From: CAYOEZ01 sp964402955
Lineage (GTDB): Bacteria; Chloroflexota; DTOL01; DAOUCN01
Length of the DNA stretch: 6,011 nucleotides
Assembly (NCBI GenBank): GCA_964402955.1
Contig: CAYOEZ010000268.1
Span: 1-6,011, forward strand
Direction: 5' to 3'
A program made the translations under genes and the position numbers. Under the pieces are notes generated by a model. The model searched no databases, was not told where the DNA came from, and saw only the letters and a program-made list of their open reading frames with translations. Below, one piece after another: positions 1-5,563 of the stretch (position 1 is its first letter; every line of letters starts with the position of its first letter).

Positions 1-1
1 T

Positions 2-442
2 GATGTCATCGGCAGCGCGGCGCTTGACCTGATTGTCGGCGATTTTTCGTTGCGGCGGGCTTTCGTGGTCGCCGGCGGTCTCACGATGTCAGGGACGGTC
101 GCAATGGAGGATATCGCGGCAGAGATCGTGAACGGAGACAGTAGCAAGTTCCTGGGCTTTGATGTCGCCAGCGGCGATTTGAGCAATGACGGCCGGCGGG
201 ATCTGATTGTCAGCACCTGGGCGGTGGATGTTGATACCCACCCTGACAGATTCAAGGACGCGGGGATCGTCTACGTGCTGTACGGCGAACCCGCGCCGCC
301 AGCAAACACAGCAACGCCGACGCGCACGCCAACACGAACGGTGACGCGCACGGCTACGGCAACCCGCACGCCAACGCGGACGCCGACGACGGGCGCCATG
401 CTCAATAGGATTCACCTGCCGGTTATCCTGAATGATGATTGA
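2..442 (+). CDS. FG-GAP repeat (integrin-like) exported protein, C-terminal part
   Basis: The 5' end is outside the window; the frame is open from position 2 and gives 146 residues before TGA at 440-442. Numbering from the first visible residue, 52-73 form an FG-GAP type blade (GFDVASGDLSNDGRRDLIV) whose D59-x-S-N-D-G-x-x-D67 loop matches the calcium-binding loop of integrin-alpha-like beta-propellers. Residues 4-15 (ALDLIVGDF) look like the end of a previous blade, and GIVYVLYG (88-95) closes the last one. A Thr/Pro/Arg linker follows (103-130), then a short tail ending IHLPVILNDD. Proteins of this build are usually secreted or surface-held and bind ligands or polysaccharide; the actual role is unknown. 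Any signal peptide would be upstream of the window. The internal ATG at 50 is not a convincing start, because propeller sequence continues upstream of it without a stop. Identity as an FG-GAP protein is fairly sure; function is not. Confidence 0.8.
   Translation, partial: DVIGSAALDLIVGDFSLRRAFVVAGGLTMSGTVAMEDIAAEIVNGDSSKFLGFDVASGDLSNDGRRDLIVSTWAVDVDTHPDRFKDAGIVYVLYGEPAPPANTATPTRTPTRTVTRTATATRTPTRTPTTGAMLNRIHLPVILNDD
308..391 (+). repeat. Degenerate tandem repeat coding a Thr/Pro/Arg linker
   Basis: An imperfect short tandem repeat built on ACGCC/ACGCGC units inside the FG-GAP gene encodes residues 103-130 of the fragment, with alternating TPTR and TATRT units. It is low-complexity and without predicted fold. 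Such Thr/Pro stretches commonly act as extended, often glycosylated spacers between an extracellular domain and a cell-surface anchor. Repeat-unit number is likely to vary between strains because of slippage (inference). Confidence 0.75.
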
Positions 443-468
443 CAGCCCCATGACTCCTGCTGTATGAT
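439..468 (+). promoter_or_regulatory. Predicted sigma-70 type promoter for lpdA
   Basis: TTGACA at 439-444 is a perfect -35 hexamer and TATGAT at 463-468 a one-mismatch -10 hexamer, with an 18-bp spacer. The -35 box overlaps the TGA stop of the upstream gene. Transcription would start near 475, giving lpdA a 5' leader of about 67 nt. The -10 box lies in the loop of a perfect inverted repeat (451-486), so this promoter may be controlled by a protein binding there. Predicted from the hexamers only; no start site is known. Confidence 0.6.
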
Positions 469-486
469 GTGTCGCAGCAGGAGTCA
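451..486. promoter_or_regulatory. Perfect 12-bp inverted repeat around the lpdA -10 box (operator or terminator)
   Basis: The arms TGACTCCTGCTG (451-462) and CAGCAGGAGTCA (475-486) are exact reverse complements, separated by 12 bp (463-474). They start 8 bp after the stop codon of the FG-GAP gene. In that gene's mRNA they could form a 12-bp hairpin, but no T tract follows the second arm, which argues against a standard intrinsic terminator. The 5' half of the loop is the predicted -10 box, and the predicted start of transcription falls at the first base of the second arm. The arm centres are 24 bp apart, about two helical turns, a geometry that suits a dimeric regulator. Operator and transcript-end hairpin are both possible, and both may be true. 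Confidence 0.6.
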
Positions 487-531
487 ATAGACGGCTACTG
501 CCAAACACATGTTGCCATAAATCGAAGTAGC

Positions 532-536
532 GGAGG
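532..536 (+). promoter_or_regulatory. Ribosome binding site of lpdA
   Basis: GGAGG lies 5 nt before the ATG at 542. It fixes this ATG as the start, and the protein then begins a few residues before the FAD-binding strand, as is usual for the family. Confidence 0.8.
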
Positions 537-541
537 ATGAC

Positions 542-1960
542 ATGGGAGAGGCATACGATATCATCATCATCGGTTCCGGCCCGGGCGGCTACGTGGCTGC
601 TATCCGCGCCGGGCAACTGGGGCTCAAGACCGCGATTATAGAAAGGGAGAAGGAAAGCATCGGCGGAACCTGCCTCAACGTCGGCTGCATACCGACCAAA
701 GTTTTGCTGCGCAGCGCCGAAGTGCTGACCATGGCGCGCGACGGTAAAGAGTTCGGCGTGCGCGCCGACAACGTGCAGCTTGATCTGGCGGCTGTCATCG
801 CCCGTAAAGAGCGGATCGTGCAAGAGCGCCGCCGCGGCGTCGAGTCGCTCCTGGCCAAGAACAAGGCCACCGTCTTCATCGGCGCGGGCAGCATCACTGC
901 GCCGGGCAAGGTGCGTGTGCAGAGTAAAGACGGCGTGCAAGAGATCGAAGGCCGCAACATCATTATCGCCACAGGCGCCGCGCCCAAGAGCCTGCCTTTC
1001 GCGCAGATCGACGAGAAGAACATCATCTCCAGCACGGGAGCGCTTGCCCTGAGCGAGTTGCCCGCTCACATCGCCATCATCGGCGCCGGCGCCATCGGTG
1101 TGGAGTTTGCCTCGCTCTTGCAGGAGTTTGGCAGCAAGGTAACCCTGATCGAGGCCTTGCCGCAGATCCTTCCTTTGGAAGACAAAGAGAGCGCGGCGGA
1201 AGTGGCACGCGCCTTCCGCGCGCGCGGCATTCGCATGCTGCCCGGGGCGAAAGTCAGTGCGGTCTCGCAGACGCCAAACGGGGTGACCATCCAGGTTACG
1301 GGAGCGGATGGCATAGCCGAAGACATCGTGGCTGACAAGCTGCTTATGGCCGTTGGGCGCAGGCCTGTCATCGAGGGGTTGGGGCTGGATGAGGTTGGCG
1401 TCAAGTGCGAACGCGGGTTCGTGGTTGTCGATGGTAACATGCGCAGCAGCGTCAAAGGCATCTACGCCATCGGCGACTGCGTTACGCTCACAGGCCAGGG
1501 CGCCCACTTGCAGTTGGCGCACGTGGCGTCGGCCGAGGGCATTCTGGCCGTCGAAACCATTGCCGGTCTGGAGGCGAAGCCGCTCGACTACAATGCCATT
1601 CCCCGCGCTGTCTACTCGCACCCCGAAGTCGCCAGCATCGGATTGACCGAAGAGCAGGCTATCCAGCAAGGCTATGAGGTCAAGCTGGGCAAGTTTCCGC
1701 TGCGCGCCAGCTCCAAGAGTGGCATTCTTGGCGAGCGCGGCGGCATGGTCAAGCTGGTGACGGACGCCAAATACGGCGAGATTCTGGGTATGCACATGGT
1801 CGGCCCGCACGCCACCGAGATCATCGCTGAGATGGCGGTCGCCAAACGGCTGGAGGCCACAGTCGAGGAACTGGCGCACACCGTGCACGCCCATCCCACG
1901 GTCGCAGAAGCGGTGATGGAAGCGGCCCACGCCGTTCTTGGCGGCGCCATTCATACCTGA
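542..1960 (+). CDS. lpdA: Dihydrolipoyl dehydrogenase (E3)
   Basis: This 472-residue flavoprotein reoxidises the dihydrolipoyl groups of 2-oxoacid dehydrogenase complexes or the glycine cleavage system, passing electrons through a disulfide and FAD to NAD+ in the cytoplasm. Visible motifs in order are: the FAD dinucleotide motif GSGPGG (11-16); the redox-active pair C44/C49 in GGTCLNVGCIPTK; ATGA at 143-146; the NAD-binding motif GAGAIGVE (181-188) followed by E204 (LIEA), typical of NAD rather than NADP preference; the second FAD motif IYAIGDC (307-313); and a dimerisation domain from about 350. The last carries the catalytic dyad H451/E456 in HPTVAE. Length is normal (usually 460-475) and nothing is missing. 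No E1, E2, lipoyl carrier or glycine cleavage gene is in the window, so the complex it serves cannot be told. A promoter and GGAGG site precede it, and the gene downstream is convergent, so it may be monocistronic. Mercuric reductase or glutathione reductase are less likely given the dyad and overall fit. Confidence 0.96.
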   Translation: MGEAYDIIIIGSGPGGYVAAIRAGQLGLKTAIIEREKESIGGTCLNVGCIPTKVLLRSAEVLTMARDGKEFGVRADNVQLDLAAVIARKERIVQERRRGVESLLAKNKATVFIGAGSITAPGKVRVQSKDGVQEIEGRNIIIATGAAPKSLPFAQIDEKNIISSTGALALSELPAHIAIIGAGAIGVEFASLLQEFGSKVTLIEALPQILPLEDKESAAEVARAFRARGIRMLPGAKVSAVSQTPNGVTIQVTGADGIAEDIVADKLLMAVGRRPVIEGLGLDEVGVKCERGFVVVDGNMRSSVKGIYAIGDCVTLTGQGAHLQLAHVASAEGILAVETIAGLEAKPLDYNAIPRAVYSHPEVASIGLTEEQAIQQGYEVKLGKFPLRASSKSGILGERGGMVKLVTDAKYGEILGMHMVGPHATEIIAEMAVAKRLEATVEELAHTVHAHPTVAEAVMEAAHAVLGGAIHT

Positions 1961-2023
1961 TTGCTCAATTCGGGTAACACGCGAACAGACAATTCGAGAT
2001 AGTCGGTTGTATGCACCACAGAG

Positions 2024-2057
2024 AGGCACAGAGAGCTTCTCCGTGCTCTCTGTGCCT
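2024..2057. repeat. 13-bp perfect inverted repeat of the CACAGAG type
   Basis: The arms AGGCACAGAGAGC (2024-2036) and GCTCTCTGTGCCT (2045-2057) pair exactly around an 8-nt loop. It lies 63 bp after the lpdA stop. ACCACAGAG directly precedes the first arm, and its complement recurs at 2202-2210. Purine-rich CACAGAG palindromes are familiar as dispersed intergenic repeats in several environmental phyla (from memory, not checked). It could serve as a transcript-end hairpin for lpdA, but no T run follows. Confidence 0.7.
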
Positions 2058-2061
2058 GGCT

Positions 2062-2170
2062 TGAAAATGCGTCTGTGGAGTGCGACGAATCCCTTCGTCG
2101 CTACGACGACAGGAGTGCCCGATACAGCGGGGCAGGCTCTCGTCGTACTCCACATAGCAGTACATTTTCA
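2062..2170. repeat. Long two-block inverted repeat with interrupted stem
   Basis: The outer block TGAAAATG (2062-2069) pairs with CATTTTCA (2163-2170). The inner block TGTGGAGTGCGACGA (2074-2088) pairs with TCGTCGTACTCCACA (2140-2154), with one mismatch that is a G-U wobble in RNA on the + strand. The short unpaired parts between blocks are 4 and 8 nt. The roughly 50-bp centre (2089-2139) separates the arms. Two blocks in the correct order make chance pairing unlikely and suggest the remains of a mobile or folded element. Confidence 0.6.
2082..2101. repeat. 8-bp hairpin competing with the long pairing
   Basis: GCGACGAA (2082-2089) and TTCGTCGC (2094-2101) are exact complements around the 4-nt loop TCCC. 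The left arm is also part of the longer pairing with 2140-2154, so the two folds exclude each other. A third copy of the core, CGTCG, sits at 2141-2145. Confidence 0.6.
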
Positions 2171-2197
2171 TGCCCGGTTGTGCCCACGAGGGCATGA
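2168..2197. repeat. 8-bp inverted repeat
   Basis: TCATGCCC (2168-2175) and GGGCATGA (2190-2197) pair exactly around a 14-nt loop. The left arm overlaps the last three bases of the outer long-pairing block (CATTTTCA), so it is another mutually exclusive fold. Confidence 0.5.
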
Positions 2198-2241
2198 CCA
2201 ACTCTGTGGTTTTGAGGAGCGTCCTCCGCTCGAAACGTCTA

Positions 2242-2277
2242 ACACGCTGAGCAGGCGCTTCGGACGCCTGCGCGTGT
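2242..2277. terminator. Two-part GC-rich hairpin, candidate transcription end
   Basis: ACACGC (2242-2247) pairs with GCGTGT (2272-2277), and GCAGGCG (2251-2257) with CGCCTGC (2265-2271). A 3-nt bulge (TGA) separates the two stems on the left side. Read on the + strand the loop can close as C(UUCG)G, a very stable tetraloop, with one bulged A. The hairpin lies 25 bp beyond the stop of the minus-strand HD-GYP gene. No strong T run follows on either strand, so a classical rho-independent terminator is only possible, not shown; a 3'-end protecting hairpin is an alternative. Confidence 0.45.
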
Positions 2278-2302
2278 ACCTGATTCCCCCCGTGCCAGAG
2301 TG

Positions 2303-5086
2303 TTACTCCCTGATCAAGGTGAGGAAGGCATCAGCGACGCGCGGGTCAAAATGTGTGCCGGACTGGCATCGGATATGGGCGACTACGTCTGCCCTCAGCC
2401 AACCTTTGCGATAGGGACGATCGGAGAGAAGGGCATCCCACACATCCACCACGGCAAAAACGCGCGCCGCCAGTGGAATCTGCTCGCCGATCAAGCCGCG
2501 CGGGTAGCCCGTGCCATCCCATTTCTCGTGATGGCAGTAGGGAATGTCGAGCGAGTCGCGCAAGTAGGCAATGGGGGAGAGCAATTGATAGGCCAGCAGC
2601 GGGTGTTGGCGCATAATGATCCATTCCTCGTCGCTGAGCTTGCCGGGCTTGAGCAGTATGGCGTCGGCCACGCCCATCTTGCCGATATCGTGGAGCAGCG
2701 CTCCGCGCTGTATGGGGACGATCTCGGCGTCGCCGACTCCCATGCGGCGGGCCAGTTGCATCGTCATGTCCGTCACCCGCTCGGTGTGCCCCTCGGTCTC
2801 CTTGTCTCGCAAGTCAAGCGCACGCGACCATCCTTCAATCGTGGCAGCGTAGGCCAGAGAGAGGTCCAGGTTGGCGCGTTGCAAGCCGTCGAAGAGTTGC
2901 GCGTTATCTATTGCGATGGCCGCCGGCCCGGCCATCGTCTCCAGAGAAGCGAGCCAGTCTGCGCCAGGGCTGAACGGCGAGCGCTGGAACACCTCCAGCA
3001 CACCCTTGACCTCCCCTTTGGCAATGAGGGGGATGCCACAATAGAAGACAAACCCTTCGTGCGACCACAGGGCTGCCAGGTTTGGCCTCTGCTCGATGCT
3101 CGCTGCACCCAAGATTTGGACCGGGCGGCGTTCGAATGCCACGCGCCCGGCCAGGCTGTCACCCAGCCGGACGCTCGCTTTCAGGATCGTCGGCGTGCGG
3201 AAGCCCTGCCCGGCAGCATACTCCAGTGATTGTAGTTGTGGGTGCAACAGCAAAACGTCAGCGGCGTCCACCCCCATTTGTTCGATGACGTGACCCAGGA
3301 GGAGAGCGAGTGTCACGCGCAGGTCGAAGCTGGAGCTGATGGCAAGGTCAATCTCGTGCAGAGCCTCCACGTACTCCAGTTGGCGCACGATCTCTTCATG
3401 GAGGCGCATACGCTGTATGGCGACACCGGCCATTTCGGCCACTGACTCGAGCAGGCTTATCTGTTGCGCTGTGACCTGGCGCGGCAAGGGTAGCGAGACC
3501 ATCAACACTGCCACCGTTGCGGCGCTGGAGCGAATGGGTACACATGCCCCGCACCAGCCCGCTGGGACGTGGCGGCTGTTGGGGGCCCACAGCAGCGGAT
3601 CATTGGCCAAATCGGGTGAGTAGATCGCCTGACCAGTGGCAAGAACCGTTCCAGCGAGGCCTTCGCCTGCTTTCAGCGGCGTCAAGTCCACCTGGCGCAG
3701 CCAGCCGCGGGCAGCGGTAACCTGCAGCTCGCCGCGGCCGGGGTCATACAGCGAAATGACACCAGCGTCAGTTGCCAGTGCTGCCAGAGTCTCGTCAAGG
3801 AGAAGGGGCAACGCCTCGTCGACCGTTGCGGCGGAACGCAGGGTGGTAGAGACATTGTGCAGCGCCTCGAGCTCGGCCAGCCGTTGGCGCAGGGTTTCCT
3901 CGGCGAGCTTGCGCTCGCTGATGTCTTGCTTAACCGCAATGAAGTGGGTGATGTCGGAGCGCTCATTGACGAGCGGGGTAATCGTCATCTCCTCGCTGTA
4001 GTAAGTGCCGTCTTTGCGGCGATTGGTCATCTCACCGTGCCAGACTTGCCCCTCCAGGATCGTATCCCAGAGTTGCTTGTAGAATGCCGCCGCGTGTTGC
4101 CCCGACTTGACCAGCTCGCGTGGGTTCTTGCCGACCGCTTCTAGCGTCGTGTAGCCGGACAGCGCCGAGAAGGCGTGATTTGCCCACTCGATGGTACCGG
4201 CGCGGTCGGTGATGACGATAGCATTAGCAGCGGCCTCGAGGGCGGCGCTCTGCAAGCGCATTTGTTCCTCTGCGCGCCTGGTCCGGGTGATGTCGCGCAT
4301 CGTGCTGCAAAACAGTCGGCCCTTATCCGTCTTGATCGGGAAAACGACCGTCTGCACAACCAGGCGTGCTCCATTTGGCTGCTGCACCTCTCGCTCCGCC
4401 TCGTTCAACCAGGGCGCTGTGCCGGTCTTCAGGAACTCCTCGATGCGCGCCTTGACGTGTTCATAGGCGTGAGGCGCCGCCTTTTCTTCGTCTGTGGCGA
4501 ACTGGAGATGGACGTCCCACAGCGGACGTCCCAGTACATCTTCTCTGGACAGCCCGCTAATACGCTCCTTGCTGCGGTTCCACACGATGATCGTGCCCTG
4601 CTGATCGATGATGGCAATGCCGTCTTCGGCCTGCTCCACCACGCTGCGAAATCTCTCCTCGCTGACGCGCAACGCCTGCTCTGCCTCTTCTTTGTCGCGG
4701 CGCGTTTTCTTTTGTCGCAGTGCATCCTCAACGGCGAAGGGCAACCGGCCCAGATGTTCTTTGATGACGTAATCGGTTGCCCCGGCTTTCAGACAGGCGA
4801 CGGCGGTTTCTTCGTTCATCGATCCGGTGATGATGATGAAGGGTATGCTTGGGTCATGCTGCAATGAGAGTAGCAGCGCCTGCATGCCATCGAATGACGG
4901 CATCGAGTAGTCTGACAGGATCAACTCTGGCTGGAAGGCATCGAGCGCCTGCAGAAAGTCCGCTCGCGTGTCCACCCGCATCGACGTAAAGGCAAGGCCC
5001 TGCCGGCGCAACTCGCGCTCTTCCATCTCGTAGTCGCTGCGTACATCCTCCACGAAGAGAATGCGCAACCCCTGATCAGCTTCCAC
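2303..5086 (-). CDS. REC-PAS-PAS-GAF-GAF-HD-GYP cyclic-di-GMP phosphodiesterase
   Basis: This is a 927-residue cytoplasmic signalling protein, predicted to hydrolyse cyclic di-GMP under control of phosphorylation and small-molecule sensing. Domains in order: a receiver (8-123) with E13/D14, phosphoacceptor D59, T87 and K109; a charged signalling helix (124-144); PAS1 (145-268, ending MRDITRTRR); PAS2 (about 280-393, ending KQDISERK); GAF1 (about 408-560); GAF2 (about 570-735); and HD-GYP (about 745-927). HD-GYP residues are present: E763 and H767 (KETEGHTERV), H799-D800 with K803 (HDIGK), H828, H852-H853, GTGYP at 858-862, and D881. That is the set expected for an active, possibly trinuclear metal site. 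There is no GGDEF or kinase domain, no membrane segment, and no LOV cysteine motif in either PAS. The start is GTG at 5084-5086, supported by AGGAG 7 nt upstream and by the receiver beginning at once. It follows the response regulator gene by 17 bp, hence probably the same operon. The ligands are not visible from sequence. Confidence 0.93.
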   Translation of the reverse strand: MEADQGLRILFVEDVRSDYEMEERELRRQGLAFTSMRVDTRADFLQALDAFQPELILSDYSMPSFDGMQALLLSLQHDPSIPFIIITGSMNEETAVACLKAGATDYVIKEHLGRLPFAVEDALRQKKTRRDKEEAEQALRVSEERFRSVVEQAEDGIAIIDQQGTIIVWNRSKERISGLSREDVLGRPLWDVHLQFATDEEKAAPHAYEHVKARIEEFLKTGTAPWLNEAEREVQQPNGARLVVQTVVFPIKTDKGRLFCSTMRDITRTRRAEEQMRLQSAALEAAANAIVITDRAGTIEWANHAFSALSGYTTLEAVGKNPRELVKSGQHAAAFYKQLWDTILEGQVWHGEMTNRRKDGTYYSEEMTITPLVNERSDITHFIAVKQDISERKLAEETLRQRLAELEALHNVSTTLRSAATVDEALPLLLDETLAALATDAGVISLYDPGRGELQVTAARGWLRQVDLTPLKAGEGLAGTVLATGQAIYSPDLANDPLLWAPNSRHVPAGWCGACVPIRSSAATVAVLMVSLPLPRQVTAQQISLLESVAEMAGVAIQRMRLHEEIVRQLEYVEALHEIDLAISSSFDLRVTLALLLGHVIEQMGVDAADVLLLHPQLQSLEYAAGQGFRTPTILKASVRLGDSLAGRVAFERRPVQILGAASIEQRPNLAALWSHEGFVFYCGIPLIAKGEVKGVLEVFQRSPFSPGADWLASLETMAGPAAIAIDNAQLFDGLQRANLDLSLAYAATIEGWSRALDLRDKETEGHTERVTDMTMQLARRMGVGDAEIVPIQRGALLHDIGKMGVADAILLKPGKLSDEEWIIMRQHPLLAYQLLSPIAYLRDSLDIPYCHHEKWDGTGYPRGLIGEQIPLAARVFAVVDVWDALLSDRPYRKGWLRADVVAHIRCQSGTHFDPRVADAFLTLIRE

Positions 5087-5093
5087 AGTTCGG

Positions 5094-5098
5094 CTCCT
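5094..5098 (-). promoter_or_regulatory. Ribosome binding site of the HD-GYP gene
   Basis: AGGAG on the minus strand is 7 nt before the GTG start at 5086, inside the 17-bp gap after the preceding stop. It supports the GTG start over the next in-frame ATG (Met21), which would cut away the first strand and acidic pocket of the receiver. Confidence 0.75.
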
Positions 5099-5103
5099 GT
5101 CCC

Positions 5104-5550
5104 CTATCGCTTCGGCGGCTGGTTGAGCAGCAACCAGTAAAGCCCTATGTCCTTGATAGCTTCCGAGAACCTCTCGAAATCGACCGGCTTGACGATGTAA
5201 CTGTTTGCACCCAGGCGGTAGCTCTTAACGACATCCTGTTCCTCTTTGGACGACGTCAGCACCACCACCGGTATGACTTTGGTACGCTCATCCGCCTTGA
5301 CGGCGGCCAGGACTTCCAGCCCGTCCACTTTGGGCAGCTTCAGGTCGAGCAGGATCACTTTGGGACAGTCTTCAACCTGTCTACCGTGATAGACGCCGCG
5401 GGCAAAAACCCAATCCAACGCCTCTTCGCCATCGCTGACGTGAAAGATTCGGTTAGCCAGACGGTGTCTCTTTAGCGACCTTAAGGTCAGTTCTGCGTCG
5501 TGGGCGCTATCCTCAACCAGTAGGATTTCAACTGAATTATGACTGTACAT
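5104..5550 (-). CDS. Single-domain response regulator, Rcp1-like
   Basis: This 148-residue protein is a receiver domain alone, with no DNA-binding or enzymatic output. The conserved residues are all present: acidic pocket E13/D14, phosphoacceptor D69 in LLDLKLPKVDG, T99 in VLTSS, and K121 in YIVKPVDF. The long insert around 50-63 (ARGVYHGRQ) and the tail FSEAIKDIGLYWLLLNQPP (125-143) are typical of the family of Rcp1, the partner of cyanobacterial phytochrome Cph1. It should accept a phosphoryl group from the histidine kinase encoded 12 bp upstream and act by protein contact, as a shuttle, dimerising switch or phosphate sink. ATG start with an AAGGAGG site at 6 nt. The family is certain in outline; the specific partner is inferred from gene order. 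Confidence 0.93.
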   Translation of the reverse strand: MYSHNSVEILLVEDSAHDAELTLRSLKRHRLANRIFHVSDGEEALDWVFARGVYHGRQVEDCPKVILLDLKLPKVDGLEVLAAVKADERTKVIPVVVLTSSKEEQDVVKSYRLGANSYIVKPVDFERFSEAIKDIGLYWLLLNQPPKR

Positions 5551-5556
5551 CCGTTG

Positions 5557-5563
5557 CCTCCTT
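5557..5563 (-). promoter_or_regulatory. Strong ribosome binding site overlapping the kinase stop codon
   Basis: AAGGAGG (minus strand) lies 6 nt before the response regulator ATG, and its first base is the last base of the kinase TGA stop (5563-5565). A ribosome finishing the kinase would cover this site, so translation of the two genes is probably coupled. The full consensus match suggests the regulator is made in excess over the kinase (inference). Confidence 0.8.

Larger units (their letters stand above)
1961..2302. repeat. Palindrome-rich convergent intergenic spacer
   Basis: The 342 bp between the convergent stops of lpdA and the HD-GYP gene contain no credible gene. They hold at least five inverted repeats, several nested: an outer pair ACCACAGAG (2015-2023) / CTCTGTGGT (2202-2210), a 13-bp hairpin (2024-2057), a long two-block pairing (2062-2170), an 8-bp hairpin within it (2082-2101), an 8-bp hairpin (2168-2197) and a 6+7-bp hairpin (2242-2277). 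No long T tract follows any of them on either strand. The layout suggests dispersed, REP-like repeat units collected in a spacer; some may also end the two facing transcripts. Short open frames here run through the palindromes, lack a good ribosome binding site, and are not called. Confidence 0.7.

Noticed and set aside
50..52. ATG as the start of the FG-GAP gene
   Set aside because: The frame is open to the left edge and encodes propeller-like sequence (ALDLIVGDF) before this codon, so it is internal.
1966..1996. CAATTCG direct repeat (1966-1972 and 1990-1996) after lpdA
   Set aside because: Seven bases repeated once 24 bp apart is not clearly beyond chance, and nothing else marks it as a binding site.
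89..2155. Long open frame of 688 codons on the minus strand opposite lpdA
   Set aside because: It is antisense to a full-length, motif-complete lpdA, runs through intergenic palindromes and into the FG-GAP gene, and its translation (rich in His, Arg, Ala, Gln) shows no recognisable domain. It is a by-product of codon bias in G+C-rich DNA.
1965..2201. 78-codon minus-strand frame in the intergenic spacer
   Set aside because: It runs across the palindromes and resembles no known protein; its coding potential reflects repeat content.
1961..2302. CRISPR array or complete insertion sequence
   Set aside because: Repeats are not regularly spaced or identical, there is no transposase frame, and no target duplication was found at the outer CACAGAG arms.
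2300..3229. 309-codon plus-strand frame opposite the HD-GYP gene
   Set aside because: It mirrors codons of the HD-GYP and GAF2 domains, has no recognisable domain, and no supporting ribosome binding site was seen.
3480..3860. GAF1 as a phytochrome-type bilin-binding domain
   Set aside because: The characteristic His-Cys chromophore site is not seen; the WCGAC cysteines are in a different context.
4175..4867. 230-codon plus-strand frame opposite the PAS1/receiver region
   Set aside because: Antisense shadow of a well-supported gene with no domain signature.
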